Assembly (NCBI RefSeq): GCF_040807025.1
Contig: NC_090954.1
Span: 11,985,501-12,049,500, forward strand
Source: Struthio camelus
Lineage: Eukaryota; Chordata; Aves; Struthioniformes; Struthionidae
Direction of reading: 5' to 3'
Length of the DNA: 64,000 nucleotides
Part shown: positions 33,492 to 45,800 of the stretch, one piece after another
Layout: every line of letters begins with the position of its first letter
How positions within the stretch are numbered: the stretch's first letter is position 1
Notes under the pieces: generated by a model
Seen by the model: only the letters and a program-made list of their open reading frames with translations
Database searches by the model: none
Told to the model about the DNA's origin: nothing
Position numbers and translations under genes: made by a program

Positions 33492-36400
33492 TTTATACAT
33501 TTTTTTTTGTATTAAAAAGGAAAAAGCATAATTACCACAAATTACAAAGGACTAAAGCATTACTAGAATAATGAATCACATCAGCCTAGAAAGCAGATAC
33601 TCTGAATAATATTAATGTTATAATACAAGCTCTCATTCAAGTATTTTACATTTTTCTCTTTTCCTTTTATATGTGATGATGATCCTAGCACATGGGTCAA
33701 AGATTATGTACTATCGACAGAAGATGGATCATGTACAGCGGGCCATATTAACAAGATTTTCATCCTAAGTGACATATGGTCTGTGATGAGTCATTTTAAG
33801 TTTGTCTCTACAATAAATGCAGCTGAAGAAGGTTGCACACACTTTCTAGTTTTGGGAAACAGAAGGCTGAGGTTGGGACACACAAAGTTTGAGAAGGGCC
33901 AGCACATCAAACCATCACCCCTTTTGTTCCAGGTGAGCTACTGAAAGGCCAAAGTCTAATCCACACAATTTGAGCAGGTTAGGGTGAGCCCTTGGGGCCA
34001 GGGGGCTACCTACTCCAGCCTTACATACGTAAAGCTCAGTGTTCGTTTTCGAGTCACGGTCCCAAGATTTCCAACCCCAAGGGGATCAGGCAAGGCTGGG
34101 GGCAGCAGCAGAGGGGAGTGGGCTGGCTGCCATGCCCTGCAGGCACACAATGCTACATCAGGGAGGCTCAAAGGGTGGAGGGCTGCCAAGCACCCCTTCC
34201 CGTGGAGGATGTTGCTGGCACAAGCCAGCTTACGGGCAAGACTCACACTGTGGACATAGTGAAGCAGGAATGAGCCACAGAGGGATAGAGAGGGGAATCT
34301 CAGGTTAACCCAAAGCACGCTTCAACACACTGACACATCTACGCAAACTGAAAACGGGTCGGTTGATGCCCAGGCCGTTTCATGCTTTTCTGGAGCTTCC
34401 CACCAACACAATGTGCTTGTCACAGATACACGGTCCTATGTTCAAGTGTCTGCAGAAAGTGAAACTGTAAACTACTCATTGAAACGCTGCCCTCCATCCA
34501 CCCATTGCATGCCACTGAGATGAAAATTTTCTTTAAAAAAATTCATTCATCTATTACATGTATTGAAAACTTTAAAAAAAAAAAAAAAAGAGTCAGTGAA
34601 GCATTTAACATCATGTGTAGCAACCCTCTCTTAAGAGCCTAGCATCCATTTCAAAACAGTGACGAAGTGACGTAACCAGTCTCAGAGAAGAGACGCGGGA
34701 GAAGATAAGCATTCCAAACACAGCTTGCTACATTTACAGTTTTTTTTTCCTTTTGATAAAATAACTGGAAAGGCATTAACAGCTAAAAGGCCCCCTCTGC
34801 ACTGCCATGCTGAACGCATAAGGAAACGTGGCAGGATACTGAGGTTAACACATTTTGTTACAGTACAGTCGACCAGTCAGAAGCAAAAAGAGCAGTTGCA
34901 GAACGTCAAGGGAACCCAAGGGTTATGGTGAAAAGCCACTAAAGAGGAGCGCGAAGGGAAGCAGCAGGAAGAGGGACAGGCAGGCAAATGGAGCAGCAGG
35001 TTTGTTTTGTTTTGTTTTTGTTGTTTCTTTTTAAATGAACATGGCAAAGCAATAATGCCTCCTCCAAAACACGCACACACGTGCCTTCCACCTCCACTAC
35101 TGAGCCCAAACCACAGAGCGCTGGACCGGTCGCAACTACCCACACCTCAAAGAAGGGCCAACATACAGGACCTCAGACAGGGGAGACAGCCTGTGGCAGG
35201 ACCTCCCAGGGCAGGGGGATGAGATGGAGAAAGCTCCCCCAGCTCTGGCCAGAGGCTGTGCATTACCAGCTGCCCGACAGCCTCAGCGCGCCTCTCTGAA
35301 AGCAGCCGGTGGCTCCCTCAGGCCACGCTGGCGGCTCGATGCCAACCAGGCGCAGTGACTGTGAGCTGCGGAACACGTCAGCGAGTGGCACTGCAGTAAC
35401 AGCAATAAGTGTGCCGGACCACTCAGACCACTAAAACAAAAAAGCGTGAAATACGATCATGATGAAGCATTCAAGCTGAAAGCAAGGCCAAACTCCTTCC
35501 TCAGCAGGAAGGCAAGAGGGATCCAAGCTTCCTCAAAAGCAAAACCCCTCTCTGTTTGGACAGCTGTCTCCTTTCCCCAGAGGTGGAGTAAGCTGCATGC
35601 AATGCCTGTACGACGTCTGTACAGCAGTGGTAGGCTTCGCGTAGCAAGAAGGAGAGTGCACTTAAAGATCTGTCCCCTGCGCGCGCTGTAAGACACTGGA
35701 AAACCTTGCCCAAGTCAACCTCAGAGCAATCGGCCCCCTCCTCGGGCTTGGCACACCAAGCACTCTGCATCCCCAGCCTTGCGAAACGCTGCCAGGCAGC
35801 ACAAGGCCGCAAGAGACTTGCTTGTAACCAGAAGACTACGAAGCGCCCTCCCCCTAACGCAGGTAACAACCCCTACGCTGGGGCTGCCAACAGCAAGCCT
35901 TTTATTCCCCTGCTCTAGCGACAGAAAACAAATGTATTGCCCTGTGTTATTTCAGTCCACAGCAAGACACACAGGAGCAAGTAACAGCTGCCTTGAGGCT
36001 GTTTATTTCCAGCTTTCCTTCACTCCCTGGACATGCTGCTGTCCAATACAGAAATTAAAACAAGGCACAGTTAACACACAACCTCCTGTCATCTCTAACA
36101 GAGACCAACAGCATGCAAATCCAGACTGCAGCATGACAGCTAGGATTGCCCTTCTGACCAAACCTCTCTTATAAAACTGAGGTTGTTTCAAACAGGGCCC
36201 TCAGCCACACTGATGCGACAAACCACTGACTCAGCAGAGGGGGAAACTTGTTCTGGGCCAAAACTAGGATCTCAGCTGGGGAAATTAAAACAATAATTTA
36301 AGATCAATTCAGATTTTGAAAAACACTCAGGCATGTTTCTTAGCCTCTTCTACTACCGGAGCAATTCCATAGCCTGCTCCACAAGCAACAACTCCACAGC

Positions 36401-37883
36401 AGAAGCTTATTTTTCCTAGTATCCTATTTTGTTTGTTGCTAAAATAAGATGCAGACAATTGGCTTTAAAAGAGAACATACACCAATGAGAGGAATGCAGG
36501 GAACACAGCAGCAAGGACCACCTGGGGCATCAAGTAAAACCCACCTGCACTTGAGAACAACCAGTAGTAAGTCTCTAGTGTCCTTGCTCAATCCCCCGTC
36601 TATAGCCCCAGGGCTCCTCCCTCCCAAACTGGGGTCAAACTTTGCCACATTCATAACATTAGATGCCTGACTCCAGCCCTCAACAGTAGGGAAATTCAGA
36701 GGTAACAGCCAAGGCTGCACCACTGTACAAACGTTGCTTGACAATCTAGCCTGGGTACTGCTTTGGGACTCCAGACCACTGATGCTGTAGCAGAGTAAGC
36801 CAAGGACTCGGACAGGTTTGTGTGCTGAAACCAGGCCTCCAAGTGGTACCAAGCTGCAGGGCTGATGTGGTAATGGTAGACAGTCCAGAACAAGATCACA
36901 ATATGAGGAAATGGCAAAGTAGCAGCTACCCAGCCTCACTCAAACCCTAGCTGTGCTTTCAATTACTAGCAGCAGTTCACAAAGCTGCTCCACATGGACC
37001 AGCCCACCTCCTTTCCCTCCCTCCTCCAACCTATTGGAGCAGCACGTTCAATGCAGTGTCAGTTTGGGAAGATGGTAACTTCCACCAGGCAGGGGCCAGT
37101 AAGCATCCACAGCCGCCTCTAATCTCTAATCTCCAAGTCCCTGCTGGCTCTGGCTGCTCTGGCCAACTTGCCCAAGCTCACTGGTTTTTTTTTGTTCTGT
37201 TTTGTTTTTTGCTCTTACCTCCTAGCTGCTCTTGCCAACAAGCCTCACAGCTGTACAAAGACAGATGACTCCTTTTTCCAGCTACAAGATGCAGCACTGT
37301 ATCAGCCAGATACTTTGGAAGGCTGCAGCTCATTACCAACTTTTGATTTGGAAAAGAGGATAATACAGTTAGCTGCATCTTTTGAGTAGCCCATCGCAGC
37401 GCCCCCCTCACCAGGCGCAGGAGCACACCACAGCTCATGAGGATAAGGTACCAGGAGCCACAGCAAAGCCAGCTACAAAGCACATACCTGACCCAGGAAA
37501 TAGAGCATAGCAGCAGCAAGACAAGCAGCTCTCGCTGAAAGAAGCTTCTACCTTTAAAGCAGGAGCACAACTTTCCAGTGCTACTTCTGGGCTCCAGGAG
37601 CAAATTTCACCCCCTCTGATACGTCCCCAGCATGCAGCCGCATGCTTCAAGGCAACGCAGCTCACAAGCTTGGGGAGGATTTGCCTGCCAAAGTTCACCT
37701 GGTGCTGCACAGAGAAGCAGAGTAAATGACACAGCAGCTCTGCAGTCATCCCCCTTCCCCTCAACCAAGTAAGGGGCAGTGGGGCATAGTCTCAGCCCTT
37801 CGAGAAGCGCAGGGCTGCTGCCCATAGCAGGAGACTCCATGAAGCCACCTGCTGAGACACGTACAAGGAAACCATTGCAATAG

Positions 37884-37902
37884 CCCCCCCCCCCCCCCCC
37901 CC
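37884..37902. repeat. Poly(C) run of 19
   Basis: An uninterrupted run of 19 C. On the LARP1 transcript strand it is a run of 19 G, which could form a G-quadruplex in the 3' UTR if transcribed. Confidence 0.9.
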
Positions 37903-38550
37903 TTTGACGGGCAGGTCTCCCACTCGTACCCCTAATGAGTCCCACTAACAGACCTGAGCCTGGGGTGCCAGGGGGTTCCCCAGCACTGCATCACTCTCAC
38001 GTCAGGCTACAGCATCAAGTTACACAAAGGACACGCTTGCCCCCCCGCCCCTTGCTCGCAGCAAGAAATAGTCCCTCTAGCTGCTGCGATGGATCTCCCT
38101 GCTCACCTCCTGATGATGCTGGAGGCAAAGAGTGGAGTAGACCGAGCTCCCACCCTGGCCCTGGGCTGCCCTGGGACTGGCCCGAGAGGGCACAACGAAC
38201 AGCGCACAGGGAAGTCCGAGTGAGGCCATAGCATCCTCCCCGCAACAGTGGCCGTACACGCTACAATAGCATATACGCAACGCAGCGGCTTCAACTACTT
38301 CATGAGCGCCAAGTCTTGGATTTGACTGCCCTCAGCACCTTCCCCCTGCTGGAGTTGGGGCCAGCAGGGGGTCTGCGCGGCAGGGGGAGGTGTCCGAGTG
38401 AGCTGCAGGGTCCAGGGAAAGGCTGCGGGGAAGATCAGCTCGGCAGCAGTGCCGTGAGGAGTCTCTGGGCAGGTGGGCTGAGAGCCCAGCACGCTCCAAG
38501 GTGTGGGAAGCTGAGCGAGCCTCCCAGTTCCAGCTCCACCATAAGGCAAC

Positions 38551-38712
38551 TTTTTTATTTTTTCCGCTTTTTTGTTTTTTTTTTTGTTTTTTTTTTTTCT
38601 TCTTCAATTAATATTTCCAAGGAAGAAAGCAAAGGGAGATGTGTCTTTTTGAAGAGTTTTTTTTGTTTTTGTTTTTAGGGATTTTGTGTGGTTTTTTTTT
38701 TGTTGTTGTTTC
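38551..38712. repeat. T/G-rich low-complexity tracts
   Basis: Two blocks of mostly T with scattered G (38551-38600 and 38657-38712). In the LARP1 transcript they read as A-rich tracts with scattered C, and a minus-strand AATAAA sits at 38559-38554. They could cause internal priming artefacts in 3'-end data. Confidence 0.8.
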
Positions 38713-39281
38713 ATTTTTCCAAGGGAAAAAGAAGAGAAAACCTCCTTCGACAAAGTCCTGTCTTTGTATGCAATGGGTGTTCCTGGGGAGGCAGGCGCAC
38801 TGTCCGCATGGGCTCAAGTCCAGACGCCTGCCTGCCTCTCACCAGCTCCATTTGCAGGAAGGAGTTAGAACAAGCCTATCCTCGGCAGAGGTCCTTTGGT
38901 TGACTTCCAAATTGTCCGTGATGAAAGGGAGAGGCAGGCAGAGGGAGAACCAGACCCAAGGGAAGGTTGGAGGTGAAGACATCGGGGAGGAGGGACAGGG
39001 AGGACGAACAGGGTGATGTTCCTTTTGCAGCAGTCAGTGACAAAGACGCACCATCGTACGCGGAATGGGAGAAATCAGCCAGGTCATGGAGCTCAGAGGC
39101 TCCACAGGGTCACAAGACGCTGCGGCTTCGATCCCCCATCGGGGAACCTCACTCCTCCAAGCTTCCTGATCAGGCTGCCCAGCGATCCAAGGGGGGGACA
39201 CAGAGGAGAGTTTTTGGGGCCGCACAGAGCAGACTTGTTTTGGTAAATCCAGACAAACTTCTAGCAATAATTTAAAACTTG

Positions 39282-39312
39282 ATATATATATAATAATAAT
39301 AATAAAAAAAAA
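39282..39312. repeat. AT / ATA / A microsatellite
   Basis: A (TA)n stretch passes into (TAA)n and then a nine-A run, about 360 bp beyond the LARP1 stop codon in the transcript direction. Confidence 0.85.
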
Positions 39313-39672
39313 TCTCCCCTTTCCAACCCAGCCAGAACATTTTTTTTAAAGAGACACTAAGACATGAATGTGTGCACAGAAGGGGAACAGTGGGGAGGAA
39401 AAGCTAAGGATGGGTCCAGTAGGGGTGAGTCTGGCTCTGGTCAGGGTTGTAATAGCAAAATGGTGTTTTAGATACAGATCGTCTTTGCTTTCCAGCCACA
39501 AGAGAAAAAAAATAAAATAAAATCATGTGCGTTGAAGTTTCTCCCTAGCAGCCTGTTCATGGGCACCCATATTCCAACTCCCTTCCTGTCCCTCCTCCTG
39601 TCTTCCCTTCTCCGAGCCAGTCCCCCACCAACCCACCCCATCTCTCAGCAGGAAGCAGAAGCTGCAGCCTCT

Positions 39673-39894
39673 CTACTTCCCCGCTGTCTGCGATTCTGCG
39701 GCTGCCAGGACAGGGACTTGCTGGCTCAGGTTTTTGGCATCCTCATGTACAGGCTGGCTGGGTGAGGTGTGGGCTTGGCTGGATGGGCACTGGCTGACCG
39801 TTTTGCTGGAAGACTGGGATGGGTAGCGCTTCCTGCCATCTCCCCCTGACGTGGTTGGGTGTCTCTTGTGTCCACCTTCCTCTCCCATGGGTGG
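39673..39894 (-). other. LARP1: LARP1 last coding exon (C-terminal tail)
   Basis: Encodes 73 residues starting [13 protein letters not shown] and ending ESQTAGK before TAG. It is a Ser/Gln-rich disordered tail. It aligns with the human tail through GRKR-PSQSSS and PVHEDAK but differs in the rest: the human poly-Gly run is reduced to GGDGRKR. Confidence 0.9.
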
Positions 39895-42800
39895 CTGGAA
39901 CAGAAACACCCCAGTATCAGCACAGCCTCCTCAAAATGCATATCCTCTCTCCCTAGATCAGGGAAACAGCCTTGCTGGCTACCTCTGAGCCTGCCTCTCC
40001 GACCTACAGGGTCACGCACACTGACCTCCTCCCCATGCACGCAATACTGAGTGCAGCTGCTCTCCTCTCCAAATCTACCACTAGCAGATTTCTTTATAGA
40101 AAGAGAGAGACGCTTCCAGTAAGAGCAAGTTGTCACCCTTGTGCTTTAGGCACCACCTTCCTCCACACAGGAGCACGATCCAGAAGTCTGGGAGCCAGAG
40201 CTCTGCACAGTGCTGGCTCCACTCAAGCCTTTAAGGCTCTCTCCTCTTCTGCCGCCTCAGCTGACCAGGAGACGACGCACACATGCTTTTCCTCGGAGAC
40301 CTGTTCTGCAGTAGATTTGCAATATGCAAACCCTTGCAGCAACTGCTCTGGCTTTAGAGACACCAAACTCGTGTCTGCTCATGCTAGGCTGTAAGGATGC
40401 TGCGTGCGCTTTCTGTCTGGTGGAGCTCCTCTGCTCCTGAGCAGCACTTAACCCACTGGCAGCAATGTCAGTGCGATTCTGCCATATCCCACCTTGCTTG
40501 TAGCCTAGCCACAGTACAGGGAAAGGCCTGAGCTCCCTGGGGGATGGAATAACAAAGCACTGTTTAAATAAATAAATATAAATAAAATTCAAGAGCCACA
40601 GTCAAAACAGAGTGAACATCGCTCTCTCAATGAGGGAGCAGTTGAAGAACAACAGACTTAGAGGTGCTGAAGTTGCTTGTCTCTGGCCCAGCTGCAATGA
40701 TGGGGCATGACACTAGGTGTCACTGACTTCCCTGCCTAGCCTCACTCAGGGACTAGGGCCCCCAAACTCTCAGCCCTCAGCGGGGCAGAGGAGCGTCTGA
40801 GGGGGGTGATCAGCGCAGTGCAGGCACTGCTCCTACTCACGTCCACTCGGAAGTCCTCGAGGCGCTTGAACTTGCTGAGGTATTCTTGCAATTTGCTGTT
40901 GATGTCCAGGTTTTTGGCTTTGGAATACTTTAAGAAGGCCCAGAACTTTTCCAGCCCGTAAAGCTGTCCTGGAACGCGGGGAAGAAAATTGAAGCAAAAG
41001 TCAGAATTGCTCCCCCAAGGCTTCCCCGCTGCTAGTCCCGCAGATTGGCAACCCCAGGGACCCACCAGCTGGCACAACCGAGGCACTACAGAGAACCTGG
41101 AAGAGAGCAACCTACATCAGTACTGGGCAGCCCTCTTGATAGGGGATGTCCCCAGGCTCTGTGCCTAGCCTGACAGTGACAAATAGGTGACAGGCTGTGG
41201 CACTGCAGAGCCTTGAGAAAACCCAGAAGTCACTAGAGAAGTCACTAGAGAAGTGTTTTGGGAGAGCTACAGTCTTCCATCATCTCCTTTCACACACCCC
41301 CAAACAGGCTCCAGGCCAGCAAACATCCACTTTATTCTCCCCCGCAAAGCTAGTGGCTCTGCTCTGTGCAGGAGCATCTCTCACCACCAGTGGACGAGGA
41401 CAGCAAGTCTCAAGGGTCTCAGCCTGTGCACATGGCATCGGATGGGCTCCACGCCCAGCTTCTTGCCCTGTGCAAAACCCCCCTCAGCCTGGTCACACTG
41501 GCACAGGAGAAAAAGCTAGCGCAGGACTGCTAGAGGAGATGCCTACCAGCTTCATAATCCTTGATGGTCTCTTCTTGAAAATCTTTAAATATGTCTGGCC
41601 GGAATTTCTTCTCCAGGCCATAGCTGTAGTATCTGAAAAGGCACTCCAGACCGTACCTGCGAACAGAACAGCATGCTGTACTCACTGTGGTACAAGTAAC
41701 ACCTGGGCAGACACGCTCTTGGAGCAGAGTGCCCTGTTGCATGACCCAAAAAGAGGAGGTAACTGAGGGCAGCCCCAGTCCTGCCTTCAAGCAAGGCAGA
41801 GAGACACTGCCTTCGCTTTGCTGTGAGCCCTTTAAAGACCAGATCCTTCTTCCCTCGCTCCCCTCCCAGGAGTAGCCACCCTGCCCCTCACTCTCCTACC
41901 TGTATCCCTCCTTCCCGTCCTCCACAGCCAGTTGCTTGAACTCCTCGTACATTTTCTTGTTGAAGTGATCTCGGAGGAAGAAGGACCAGAACCGGAAAAG
42001 TGTGTTCATCTCCTGGGACTGTCCAATGCCCAGTCGTTTCCGCTCTGTTCGGGGAAGAGGGACTGATTACAAGACAGATCTTGTCCCAAGAGCCAGCTCT
42101 GCATAGAGGCTCACATATAGGAGGCGCTTGTGGCACTGCGACTAGATCCAGACCCTGTTGTTGGACACCCTGAGCCACAGCTCATTCTCTCCATGGACTG
42201 TACGGAAACATCAGCTACCACCAAGGTTGTCCTACAGCACGCTGTTTATCTCCCAGTGAGTGCTCTGCTACCTACCATACCCTGCCCATCCGGCACAGCC
42301 ACAAGATGGGTACCTCGTCCCAAATCCAGTGACGCGGGTGTCCCTCCCCACATGCCTACCGTTAAGGCAGCGCCGACGGTACTTGTGGTAGACGTGTTGC
42401 GTGAAGCCGTTCTCCTTGAGCAGCTCGTGTGAAGGATGCTGAAACTTGGGTAGGGATTGCGGGGTACAGCCATAGCTTCCGACAGCCGGGGTTCCCTCTG
42501 AGGGGCTGGAGCTGAGCACAAGAGACTCCAGTCAACCCCCTTCCTTGGCATCACCCAGCCAATAGCAGCACGAGGTTGCACTCCACCCCGTGACACTTAT
42601 CTGTTGGTCCCACCAGCTCCCTCGGACTCTCTCCCTATTCTGGGGACTTGAGCCATGGGGTATCCCACTAAGGGGGGAACCAATGTTCCAACTGAAGTTT
42701 GAAACTTGGAATAACGAGATAAAACTCTGTCCTTTTTCAAGGAGGAAAAAGAAAGGCCCCAGCCCTTTCTGTGGCCATCTAACAGGAGTCCTCATCTGCA

Positions 42801-45800
42801 AAAGGAAGAGCCGCCAGACCAGACAGCACCGACCTGTCCCTCTCCCGTGCCCACTCCTTCCCCTGTTTCTGCTTTCTCTGTCACCCCACACTCCTTTCTC
42901 CAGTACCTGATAGAGGCAGTACGAGGCCTGTGTTCCCGAGAGTCCATCACCCAGCCCACGTGGCACTCCATTGGGGGGTTTGAACTGTGCCTCGTCTTCC
43001 TCTTCCGTGGAGTCTGCAAGACACAGCGCGTCAGGAATGCATCCTTTTCCTCTCTGGGCCCCAGCTGGGGATCCATAGCCTCCCTCCCGCATCCCCGGCC
43101 CAGGTCCCCCACCTTGGCATCTATTGTCCTGCCTTCTTTCACCACTGGGTAAAACCGGGGTGTCTGTGTTGGGTCTTTCAGCTGAGGTGTACGAGGGGTC
43201 CGGGGGGTCCTGGCATTGCGGTAGTTGGGTGATTCTGGTACAGTCGTAGGCAAAGACCGGGCAATTGTTGAAGGCTCAGGGACTCCAAACAACTTGTTAG
43301 CCAAAGCGTCTGTAGGTACTGCAGAGAGAAAACCCCCATCCTGGGTCAAAATGAACTCTGAGCCTGAGAGTACCGCTAGTGTCAAGGGACTACCGTCCAG
43401 GAGATGGGAAGCAGCAGGAGCAGGAACTCATGGATGTGTCTCAGCCTTCCTGAGATCAGCAGCTTGAAATCTAGCCTGTGACAAGTCTGTCCAGACAGCC
43501 CAAGGCCTTGAAGCAGGTCCAAGGCTGAGTTTTCAGGGATCCTACAAGCTATTTGCTTCCTAGGGGCTAACAGCAATGGCAAATCCCTGCATCCCAAGGT
43601 TCCAAGAGGGAAGTCACATCCTCACTGTTACATGAGAGACTGATAAAATTTCCTCCATCAGCTGGGACATCCCTGCTTTTGGGCCTCTTCTCTCGGAGCC
43701 CAAAAACATTCAGCTGAGAACTGCGCTGCTCGGGAAAGGCGACGCAACGTGGCTGTGGTCCCTAGTTTCCCCTCCCCAGCTGCTACTGAACCTCCCAGGA
43801 CTACTCTCGGACCTTAGATCTGTGGCTCCAGTTCCTGTCACTGCCACCCCTCCCCAGAGACTGCACTGGCATGTTTACTTCAGCCCCCTCACCCAAACAC
43901 AGCCCTACTAGGAAGGATGAGGACAGGTTCAGTCCTACCCATTCCTGCTCTCACTTACCTTGCTGGAACCTGGGAGGGCCAGGAGGGACTTCTTGGTTTG
44001 GATCCACAGGGGGCTCTGGGGTCAGGGTATCGAACTGCTCCCTGCTTATCATATTCACCTTCTTGAAGTTCTCGACTTCTTGCTGCGTTTGAAGAGGAAG
44101 ATGATGAAGCAACCAATTACTCACTTCTCCCCTCATCTCAACAGCTCATCTCGACCACTGCTGTGCTTGTGCAACAGCCGCAACACTGGGCACAAAATAC
44201 AGTGACTGGGCCTCGGTGCCCAGACAGGTGGCATGTTGTTCATATGTTACAAGGGTAAACACAACAGACAGAAAACAGCCCTGCAGTGACCAGACCTGAA
44301 CTCACCAGGCCCAAGCTTTCTGGGATCCTATAAGGTAGCTTCATTCAACATCACGTACTTCTTTCACGCTCCTCTACTTGCCTACGTCACCTCCGGTGCA
44401 GCAGGGTTCAAGGCAAGTTTGATAACCTCTGCTCGACCAAGACCCCATCACCCCTGCTGTCTTCTGGCATCTCTAGGGCCTCCTTCCCACATCCTCAAAG
44501 CCACACTGCGTGCAGGGCACAACACTCCCATTTATTTGAAGTATCCGTAACCCCAGAACGCTCTTCCCATTGCCCCTCTGTTACTAGCTTTCCCCACACC
44601 CTCAGCTTCAGTTGCCACAGAGAGTAGCACTACACTTCAGCCATGTGCCTGGGACCCAACACGGGGAGACAGAGCCTGTGGTCTGACAGGTCATCCCGCC
44701 TCAGAGCGGAAGTCACTTCAGTCCCTAACCGAGCCCAGGGAAGTCCCTGACTGTGAGAGTCACCAAGCTGGGACTCGCCTGCTGTAGAGAGGCAGATGAG
44801 CTTTCTCTAAAAAGCCCAAGTCTATGGAAACCAGTAATAAAACAGAGAAGAGCAGAGGCCAGGTATGGCCTAGCTATCAACGAACCTGCCCCCAATAACT
44901 GCAGTCTCCAAGGAGCCATGCCATTAAGCACTGGGCACTATGGACCATGCAGAGACACCCGTTTCCTCCAGAGATTCGACACTGCCTGCCCACCACCGGG
45001 GCAAGACCTTGGCAGACAGAGCAATGCATCCCATTTGCCAGGTCACCTTGTTACTGGCACCTCACTTAACTTGCTGCAGCCTTACGCCACACTACACACC
45101 TGTTTATCCCCAGACACAGCAGAGAGGACTCCTGGTTCCCTGCATCACGCTAAACGCCGCTCACAGTCCTATGCTGCCAAAGGATAAATCCCAGCTTGGC
45201 TCTGCCTTATACGTGGGCCAGAACCCTGTGTACCACCTTTTCCATTCCGAAGCCCCAGGGTGGCCAACTTGCCTCACACTAGGCTCCCTGTAAGGAAGCA
45301 TCCCCCCACCACACAAATTCCCTTCCTTGGATCAGCTACAGAGCCCAGCTCTCACCTTGATCTGAGAGTACTCTGGCTCAAACTGCTCCGTCCACAGGTC
45401 CTGCTCATAGTAGTACAGCCCATCATTGATCACCTTGGCCAACTCTGAGCTCATTTTAGCCCTGGATGTGTGGTTGCCAGTCCGGTCCCCTCCAGGGTGC
45501 CGGCGCAGGTAGGGAGGTGTCTGTGTCACAATGAGGATCTTGTTCACGTCTCTATCATCAATCTCGTAATCCGAATCCTCATCTGACCAGTCGGTGAACG
45601 TGTTCTTGCGGCCATCCATCTGCTCCATCTCCTCATCAAAGAGGAAGTCCAGCTCCTCAGGTTCGTCTTGGTCCTTTTGCTTCTGCTGCTGCGGTGTCTT
45701 CGACTCCTCTGGTTTCTACAAGCACGGGGATAAAGGTGATGTGGGGTAACGACCAGACAACAGAACAGGTCCAGCACTTGGAGACCTTGCTGTTGCATGT

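Larger units (their letters stand above)
32047..33830 (+). other. FAXDC2: FAXDC2 3' UTR and flank (extent uncertain)
   Basis: Non-coding sequence after the FAXDC2 stop. The first plain AATAAA on this strand is at 33812-33817 (CAATAAATGC), about 1.77 kb downstream. It lies beyond the minus-strand AATAAA at 33491-33486, so the FAXDC2 and LARP1 transcripts might overlap at their 3' ends. A run of 16 G occurs at 33006-33021. No other gene is seen. Confidence 0.45.
33831..39672 (-). other. LARP1: LARP1 3' UTR / convergent spacer
   Basis: No conserved coding sequence lies between the FAXDC2 and LARP1 stop codons. The region holds 19 C at 37884-37902, long T/G-rich tracts at 38551-38600 and 38657-38712 (A-rich in the LARP1 transcript), and an AT/ATA microsatellite at 39282-39312. 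The many short open frames here are GC-driven chance frames. Most of this is probably the LARP1 3' UTR, but its end is undetermined. Confidence 0.5.

Noticed and set aside
36439-36939. 166-codon minus-strand ORF in the LARP1 3' region
   Set aside because: Lies after the LARP1 stop; no domain or coding signature recognised.
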